The translations under genes were made by a program, and so were the position numbers. From Sporosarcina sp. (GTDB lineage Bacteria; Bacillota; Bacilli; Bacillales_A; Planococcaceae), in NCBI GenBank assembly GCA_029263945.1, contig JARIDM010000108.1, positions 1-9,658 on the forward strand: a DNA stretch of 9,658 nt, given 5' to 3'. Below the pieces are notes generated by a model. The model was not told the origin of the DNA, ran no database searches, and was given only the letters and a program-made list of their open reading frames with translations. Positions 5,442 to 9,658 of the stretch are shown here, piece after piece (the first letter of the stretch is position 1; every line of letters starts with the position of its first letter).

Positions 5442-6431
5442 TTAGTTTTTACTAAGAACTTCATCCCACGTCATTGAACCATCTTTTAACTGGTCACGAA
5501 CATCTTTTGTCATGATGTCATTTGGACGACCACCATTTGGCCAATCCTTGTCATGGTTTGCCCATTCTGGACGATCTTGCATCAGAATAAATGCCGCTAA
5601 ATCTGCTGCTTCTTGATCAGTTAGTGAATCTGCTGCGCCAACTGGCATATTCTTTTGAATATAACCTGCCATTTTCGATATTCTTGCAATTCCCGCACCG
5701 TCGTTAAACGACTCTTCACCCCATAGTGCTGGGCCAGTGTTAGAGCCAATTCCTGCCCCATCACCTGCGTGACAAGCGATACAAGACTGTGCATAAAGTG
5801 CTTCACCGTCTTCTACGCTCGGTGTTGGTACATCCTCCATATTGTTCTGGTGACGCCACGGAATATCGGCACCTACTGGAATTCCTTCAGAAATATATGT
5901 TAAGTAGGCAACCATTGCATCTAGATCTTCATCATCAGCTGCAAATTTTTGTCCGTTCATACTACGTACCATACAACCGTTAATACGTTCTTCAAGTGTA
6001 ACCATTTGACCTGAGCGTCCGATATACATCGGGTATACTGCAGATACACCGACCATAGATGAAACTGTTTCATCCATACCCGCACCTGCGTGACAGCTTG
6101 TACAAGACAAACCGTTTACACGTGCGATTCCGTCTTCAACTGAAGCGGCTTCGGCTCTTAGTACATTTGACGTGTCGTTCGTTAACTCATACCCTCTTAA
6201 AATTGCTTCTCCTTCAGGTCCTTCTGGAACGTCGTCTAGAGAAGGTGGGTTATGGGCAATAACTCCATCTGTGCTTTCTGTTGCGTTTTCATCGCTGTTT
6301 TCATTTCCTGTCGGTGGTGCTGCTTCTTCATTTTTAACATTAGTCCCTGTGAATAAAAACACTAAAGAGATCACTGCTACAAGCGAAACTGCCATTAATA
6401 AAACGGGCATAATTGCTGATTTTTTCTTCAT
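5442..6431 (-). CDS. tsdA: Membrane-anchored dihaem cytochrome c of the TsdA (thiosulfate dehydrogenase) family
   Basis: 329 residues. An N-terminal segment (about 7-28) after three lysines is a signal anchor with no lipobox Cys, so the haem domains should sit outside the membrane. A low-complexity acidic linker (33-75) follows. Two c-type haem sites are present: CTSCH (110-114) and CIACH (217-221). Between them, the stretch YPMYIGRSGQMVTLEERI (133-150) plus NGCMVRSMNGQKF (151-163) is the TsdA signature. It includes Cys153, at the position of the unusual Cys ligand of haem 1 in known TsdA proteins. Later motifs are NMPVG (261-265), LTDQEAADLAAFI (270-282) and KDWPNGGRP (295-303). Candidate second ligands of haem 2 are Lys253/Met254 or Met262. 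TsdA oxidises thiosulfate to tetrathionate or works in reverse; direction cannot be read here. The start at 6431 follows AAGGAGG with 8-nt spacing. It is a single-gene unit. No TsdB partner is adjacent. Confidence 0.88.
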   Translation of the reverse strand: MKKKSAIMPVLLMAVSLVAVISLVFLFTGTNVKNEEAAPPTGNENSDENATESTDGVIAHNPPSLDDVPEGPEGEAILRGYELTNDTSNVLRAEAASVEDGIARVNGLSCTSCHAGAGMDETVSSMVGVSAVYPMYIGRSGQMVTLEERINGCMVRSMNGQKFAADDEDLDAMVAYLTYISEGIPVGADIPWRHQNNMEDVPTPSVEDGEALYAQSCIACHAGDGAGIGSNTGPALWGEESFNDGAGIARISKMAGYIQKNMPVGAADSLTDQEAADLAAFILMQDRPEWANHDKDWPNGGRPNDIMTKDVRDQLKDGSMTWDEVLSKN

Positions 6432-6779
6432 GTTACATACCTCCTTATTTTCATTTACCTTACCATGAATATCGACCTATAACGCCATTTCTTAAAAGTA
6501 TTTTGATTTTCGCAATAAATTTTCGACATATTCGTTACATTTCAACAAATCCATAGTATTTTAAGTCATTAAATGTATAGACTTTTATTTTACTTCACAA
6601 TCGTATGCTTGTCCTGATAAATAGCTGAGTAATGTGAAAGTTCCGCCTTGTAAAACGTTGAACTGTCGGGATTGACACGCTCTTTTTTCTTTGCTAAGTT
6701 TACATCTACACATAAAAAAATGCGAGAACATAAAACAAAAAATCTCTCAACAGAGTATTTTTCAAAAAGGGGATTTTAC
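6432..6779. other. Divergent intergenic region between the TsdA-like gene and the yitT-family gene
   Basis: 348 nt of AT-rich DNA without a convincing gene. It holds the ribosome binding site of the cytochrome gene (AAGGAGG, 6440-6446, minus strand) and a probable promoter for the plus-strand gene (6672-6700). No clear minus-strand promoter was found; TTGCGA with a poor -10 box 17 nt downstream was the best and is too weak to call. Confidence 0.6.
6672..6700 (+). promoter_or_regulatory. Probable promoter of the YitT-family gene
   Basis: A perfect TTGACA (6672-6677) is followed after 17 nt by TAAGTT (6695-6700), a weak -10 box (3 of 6). It would give a leader of about 70 nt before the ATG at 6780. 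Confidence 0.45.
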
Positions 6780-7586
6780 ATGAAAAACTTATTCGTCGTC
6801 TTTGGTTCCTTAGTCGTCGCATTCGCTTTTAACTTTTTTCTCATACCTTTTGGGATTTTAAGTAGCGGAATTAGTGGACTCGCAATTCTTTTTGGCATTA
6901 TCACCCCCCTCAATGTCGGGCTTCTCAATTTTATGCTGAATTTACCTTTACTCATTCTTGGTTACTTTAAACTAGGTAAAACCATTACGATTAATACACT
7001 CGTCTGTGTCGTTTCAGTATCTATTTTTCTAGATGTCCTTCCCGTGGTTGCTTTAACAGATAATATTATGTTGTCTACTGTATTTGGCGGCGCAATTGGC
7101 GGACTCGGCGTAGGCATAATTCTAAAATATGCAGGTACATCCGGTGGACTAGATATCATTGCCATGATCATTTCCCGCGTCAGCTCTTTTCGAATTGGCA
7201 TTCTACTTACGGGTATGAACGGACTCATCGTTGTCCTATCTGGTTTTATGTTTGATTGGGAAATTGCGCTTTATACCATGTTGTCTATTTACCTGACAGG
7301 TAAAATGATTGATACGATTTTTACTGATCATATTAAACTCACGATGCAAATCGTCACCACAAAAGGCGATCCAATTCGTAAAGAACTGCTCCAATCCATC
7401 TACCGCGGCATTACAATGACAGAAGGTTACGGAGGGTACACGGATGAAAAGAAAGACATTTTGATGATCGTCGTCACCCGTTACGAAACCCTACACGTCA
7501 AAGAGATTGCCCGCAAACATGATGAAAACGCATTTATCAATATTTACGAAACCGTTGAAGTGGACGGCAAATTTCACGTGCATTAA
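6780..7586 (+). CDS. YitT-family integral membrane protein (DUF161 plus DUF2179)
   Basis: 268 residues. The first 180 residues form about five or six membrane segments, with the family's repeated Gly-rich stretches: FNFFLIPFGILSSGISGLAI (17-36) and GGAIGGLGVGIILKYAGTSG (103-122), followed by GLDIIA. Residues about 187-265 are the soluble DUF2179 domain, with LQSIYRGITMTEGYGGY (204-220), KDILMIVVTRYE (225-236) and ENAFINIYETVEVDGKF (249-265). Bacillales have several such paralogues; their transport role, if any, is not established. The start at 6780 follows AAAAAGGGG with 7-nt spacing. The frame is open further upstream, but that part overlaps the promoter and has no membrane-protein character. 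It is a single gene between a promoter and a terminator, convergent with the VWA gene. Confidence 0.92.
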   Translation: MKNLFVVFGSLVVAFAFNFFLIPFGILSSGISGLAILFGIITPLNVGLLNFMLNLPLLILGYFKLGKTITINTLVCVVSVSIFLDVLPVVALTDNIMLSTVFGGAIGGLGVGIILKYAGTSGGLDIIAMIISRVSSFRIGILLTGMNGLIVVLSGFMFDWEIALYTMLSIYLTGKMIDTIFTDHIKLTMQIVTTKGDPIRKELLQSIYRGITMTEGYGGYTDEKKDILMIVVTRYETLHVKEIARKHDENAFINIYETVEVDGKFHVH

Positions 7587-7628
7587 AAAAATCCCACGTA
7601 CTGGCGACCATCCAGTACGTGGTATTTT
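7584..7628. terminator. Bidirectional terminator between the YitT-family gene and the VWA gene
   Basis: A perfect 11-bp stem pairs CCACGTACTGG (7594-7604) with CCAGTACGTGG (7612-7622) around a 7-nt loop. Seven A precede it and five T (within TATTTTT) follow, so both strands have a U-tract. It serves the two convergent units. Confidence 0.93.
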
Positions 7629-7657
7629 TCTATACATAAAACCTAAGCGCGCTTTGC

Positions 7658-8308
7658 TTACCGCTTCCGACGTTCAAAATCCATTTCAATCGACTCTTTC
7701 CAAGTACGGTCAACTTTTCTTCCTTGTCTAACAGAAGATACCGCTTCGCTGACTGCTTCAAAATTCACTTGTGTGCCTTCGCTATCCGCATGATACTTCA
7801 CCGCATATTCTTCTTGGATGCCAAACTGTGCAGCCGTTGATACGGCGTCGATATTGGCCCCGAGGAATATGAACTCCCAACCATACATTTCTTTTTGATG
7901 TTCAATCATCGACTTAATTTTGTCATACCCATATTCACGACTGGCATTCTCCATCCCATCAGTCGTAATGACAAACAACACTTTGCCTGCACGCTCTGTT
8001 TCACTTGTTTGCTTTTGCACGTGACTGATTTTATGAATGGTTGACCCAATTGCGTCTAACAACGCCGTCATGCCGCCTACCTCATAATCCGTTTCAGTCA
8101 GTGGTGCAATGCCGTTGACGGTAATTCGGTCATGCAAGAGTTCAATTGTATCGTCAAACAACATCGTTGTCACAACCGCTTCCCCTGCTTCTTTCTTTTG
8201 CTTCGCAAGCATCGCATTGTATCCACCAATTGTGTCTGCTTCAAGCCCACCCATGGAGCCGCTTTTATCCATTATAAAGACCAGTTCTGTTTTGTTTGTA
8301 TTCATCAT
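7658..8308 (-). CDS. Small cytosolic von Willebrand factor A domain protein with intact MIDAS
   Basis: 216 residues made up almost entirely of one VWA fold, without signal peptide or membrane segment. The metal-ion-dependent adhesion site is complete: DKSGSM (14-19; Asp14, Ser16, Ser18), Thr81 in GGMTALLDAIG (78-88) and Asp117 in TTDGMEN (115-121). It should therefore bind Mg2+ or Mn2+ and a partner protein. It recalls the TerY-type VWA proteins of stress loci, but this is a fold-level comparison. GAGGAGG lies 6 nt before ATG 8308 and 9 nt before ATG 8305; either can serve. An in-frame ATG at 8392 has no ribosome binding site and is rejected. The gene follows the macro-domain gene on the same strand with an 84-nt gap and no T-run terminator between, so the two are probably co-transcribed. 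The C-terminus (195-216) is highly charged. Function is unknown. Confidence 0.88.
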   Translation of the reverse strand: MMNTNKTELVFIMDKSGSMGGLEADTIGGYNAMLAKQKKEAGEAVVTTMLFDDTIELLHDRITVNGIAPLTETDYEVGGMTALLDAIGSTIHKISHVQKQTSETERAGKVLFVITTDGMENASREYGYDKIKSMIEHQKEMYGWEFIFLGANIDAVSTAAQFGIQEEYAVKYHADSEGTQVNFEAVSEAVSSVRQGRKVDRTWKESIEMDFERRKR

Positions 8309-8373
8309 TGTTATCCTCCTCGTTGTGTTCTGTACTTGATAACTTAAGGATAACAACTTAACAATCAGAATAG

Positions 8374-8390
8374 GTCGCTTCAAAAGCGAC
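8374..8390 (-). other. Short hairpin between the macro-domain and VWA genes
   Basis: GTCGCTT and AAGCGAC pair perfectly (7 bp) around a 3-nt loop, starting 3 nt past the macro gene stop. No T-run follows, so it is not a standard terminator. It might stabilise or process the mRNA, or reduce VWA expression relative to the first gene; this is inference. Confidence 0.4.
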
Positions 8391-8392
8391 AT

Positions 8393-9415
8393 TTAAGCGC
8401 CTAGCAACAACTGCTCGAAATTAAATAAAACTTCGTTAATTTCATGAATGTTGTAGTTGACTTCTTCGATAAAATACTCGATAATGACATCAAATTTATT
8501 GCTACGCGACAAGGCATACCCTGCCTTTCCGAGTAAATCAGTCGTTTCATCCAGGTTTAATTCGAGCGCAATCGCAAATGCAATGACCGTTTTCTTTAGC
8601 GGTGTGTAGTCCGCTTGGTTGCGGATTTTTGAAAATAAACGTCGGTCAATATTCGCTTTTCGATACGTCTCTACATCTGTCATGCCTTTTTCATCGATTA
8701 ACCGAAGGAGCCCCTCTGAAAACGACTTGTCCATTTGTGCCAAGACGTCTTCTAGACTTCTTTTACGTTGTGGCTCCTCCATTGGAAAAGCGGTGGACTC
8801 AAACACACTTTCTTCCTTTAGCTCAAAAACTTGTTCATATTCTGCTTTAAATCGTTGCTGTCGACGATTCGGTTCTTCCCGCTGTGCGACGTAATGTTCA
8901 TCGATATACGCCGAAACAGAATCGAATCGTTTCTCACTCAATTGAAAGGCGTCCCGATCAAAGACCACCAGGTAAACATGAATATCATGGGCCAGTAAAA
9001 ACGTGCGAATTGCATGCGTCGCGACTTCAAGTGCTTGGTCTTTTGGATAGCCGTAAATCCCTGATGCAATGAGTGGAAACGCAATCGATTCATAGCCAGC
9101 TTCAACTGCCAACGCAAGGGAATTTTGATAACATGAAGTGAGGTGCACTTCTTCGTTATCTGTTCCCCCTTGCCAAACTGGGCCGACGGTATGAATGATT
9201 TTCTTCGCAGGTAACCCAAATCCTTCTGTCATCACAGCGTGTCCGACCGCACACTCCCCTATTTCATCACAGGCTTGCTGTAATTCGACTGCGCCTGCTG
9301 CAGCAAAGATTGCCCCACAAACACCGCCGCCTCTTTGCAGTGCACTGTTGGCAGCATTGACAACCACATCGACTTGCATCTTTGTGATATCATTCCGTAC
9401 AAGTTCTAGCGGCAT
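8393..9415 (-). CDS. Macro-domain (ADP-ribose-binding/hydrolysing) protein with C-terminal XRE-like helix-turn-helix region
   Basis: 340 residues. Residues 1-155 are a MacroD-type macro domain: VDVVVNAANSALQRGGGVCG (15-34) with the ADP-ribose-contacting Asn20/Asn23 and the Gly-rich loop, GFGLPAKKIIHTVGPVW (65-81), and the second loop FPLIASGIYGYP (113-124). Family members remove ADP-ribose or O-acetyl groups from ADP-ribosyl substrates. Residues about 165-225 are a charged linker rich in Glu, Gln and Arg. Residues about 226-340 are all helical. Within them, YRKANIDRRLFSKIRN (251-266) and KKTVIAFAIALELNLDETTD (274-293) read like the helix-turn-helix and following helix of XRE/Cro-type repressors; FDVIIEYFIEE then INEVLFNFEQLLLG close the protein. 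The start at 9415 follows AAAGGAGG with 8-nt spacing; an in-frame ATG at 9463 precedes that site and is rejected. It is the first gene of a unit with the VWA protein. The HTH reading is my inference. Confidence 0.88.
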   Translation of the reverse strand: MPLELVRNDITKMQVDVVVNAANSALQRGGGVCGAIFAAAGAVELQQACDEIGECAVGHAVMTEGFGLPAKKIIHTVGPVWQGGTDNEEVHLTSCYQNSLALAVEAGYESIAFPLIASGIYGYPKDQALEVATHAIRTFLLAHDIHVYLVVFDRDAFQLSEKRFDSVSAYIDEHYVAQREEPNRRQQRFKAEYEQVFELKEESVFESTAFPMEEPQRKRSLEDVLAQMDKSFSEGLLRLIDEKGMTDVETYRKANIDRRLFSKIRNQADYTPLKKTVIAFAIALELNLDETTDLLGKAGYALSRSNKFDVIIEYFIEEVNYNIHEINEVLFNFEQLLLGA

Positions 9416-9658
9416 TTTGGCGACCTCCTTTGGTTGTTGTGCTGGGTAGAAGATTACAGACATCCCGTTTTTATATTGGACTCATCAGAATCCAAGTTAT
9501 TTTAAAAATCTTAACTGTAGATTTAAGTTTAAATAATAGTCTGAGCTCTCTTTATAAATGTTTCCGAAGTTGTTTCTACTTGTACTGCCATTTTCAAATT
9601 TGATATTTTTATAGAGATAACTTCTAAACTCATTTCGATTATAAATATGATAGCAAAC
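9416..9658. other. AT-rich region upstream of the macro-VWA unit
   Basis: 243 nt without a coding region I can support. It contains the ribosome binding site AAAGGAGG (9424-9431, minus strand), a TATAAA box on the minus strand just downstream of an inverted repeat (9476-9495), and otherwise AT-rich DNA to the window edge. No -35 box with correct spacing was found. Confidence 0.5.
9476..9495. repeat. Inverted repeat, possible operator of the macro-VWA unit
   Basis: TTGGACTC (9476-9483) and GAATCCAA (9488-9495) are inverted copies matching at 7 of 8 positions, 4 nt apart. The repeat lies 61 nt upstream of the macro gene and directly next to TATAAA on the minus strand, a good place for a repressor site. 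As minus-strand RNA the mismatch becomes a G-U pair, so it could also be an RNA hairpin. Confidence 0.4.

Noticed and set aside
6735..6770. Small hairpin CTCT-CAAC-AGAG followed by TATTTTT upstream of the YitT-family gene
   Set aside because: The stem is only 4 bp, too short to be a credible terminator or attenuator.
8938..9219. Second minus-strand frame of 93 codons within the macro domain
   Set aside because: It overlaps the conserved macro-domain frame on the same strand and has no similarity to any family I know.
8393..9415. DarTG toxin-antitoxin antitoxin (DarG) as identity of the macro protein
   Set aside because: The macro motifs are of MacroD type, the C-terminal part differs from DarG as I know it, and no DarT-like transferase is adjacent in the window.
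1..9658. CRISPR arrays, tRNA or rRNA genes, insertion sequences, phage attachment sites
   Set aside because: No regularly spaced repeats, no cloverleaf or rRNA segments, no transposase or integrase frames and no terminal inverted repeats were seen on reading both strands.

Overview
The window looks like ordinary chromosome from a low-to-mid-GC Gram-positive of the order Bacillales. Family Planococcaceae (Sporosarcina or Lysinibacillus type) is my best guess. The evidence is strong AAGGAGG-type ribosome binding sites, intrinsic terminators between most units, TPP riboswitches ahead of thiDE and thiMW, a YitT-family protein and a DUF3238-type protein. The taxon is inferred from gene content only.

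Layout, left to right. (1) 1-705, minus strand: the 5' part of a WrbA-like flavodoxin/quinone oxidoreductase, cut by the window edge. Upstream of it is the wreck of an MhqD-type phospholipase/carboxylesterase, which has lost its middle and its reading frame but keeps a good promoter. This looks like a decaying quinone-stress operon. (2) 727-1929, minus: a cytosolic protein with two fibronectin-III-like repeats and a DUF3238-type domain. Its ribosome binding site lies inside the terminator hairpin of the thiamine operon just upstream. (3) 1993-5385: a divergent thiamine locus. thiD-thiE runs left and thiM-thiW runs right, and each is preceded by its own promoter and TPP riboswitch. ThiW would import hydroxyethylthiazole, ThiM phosphorylates it, ThiD makes HMP-PP, and ThiE joins the two into thiamine phosphate. 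The locus is therefore a salvage module under feedback control by TPP. The thiM riboswitch has a clear terminator as its expression platform; the thiD leader does not show one. (4) 5442-6431, minus: a membrane-anchored dihaem cytochrome c of the TsdA (thiosulfate dehydrogenase) family. (5) 6780-7586, plus: a YitT-family membrane protein (DUF161 plus DUF2179). (6) 7658-9415, minus: a two-gene unit. A macro-domain protein with a C-terminal XRE-like helix-turn-helix region is followed by a small cytosolic von Willebrand A protein with an intact MIDAS. (7) 9416-9658: AT-rich upstream DNA with an 8-bp inverted repeat and no gene.

Most of the window is familiar. The least explained part is the macro-HTH plus VWA pair: an ADP-ribose-binding or hydrolysing module fused to a probable DNA-binding module, co-transcribed with a metal-dependent protein-binding domain. 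Secondary points of interest are the terminator/ribosome-binding-site overlap after thiE, the unequal expression platforms of the two TPP riboswitches, and the internally deleted carboxylesterase.
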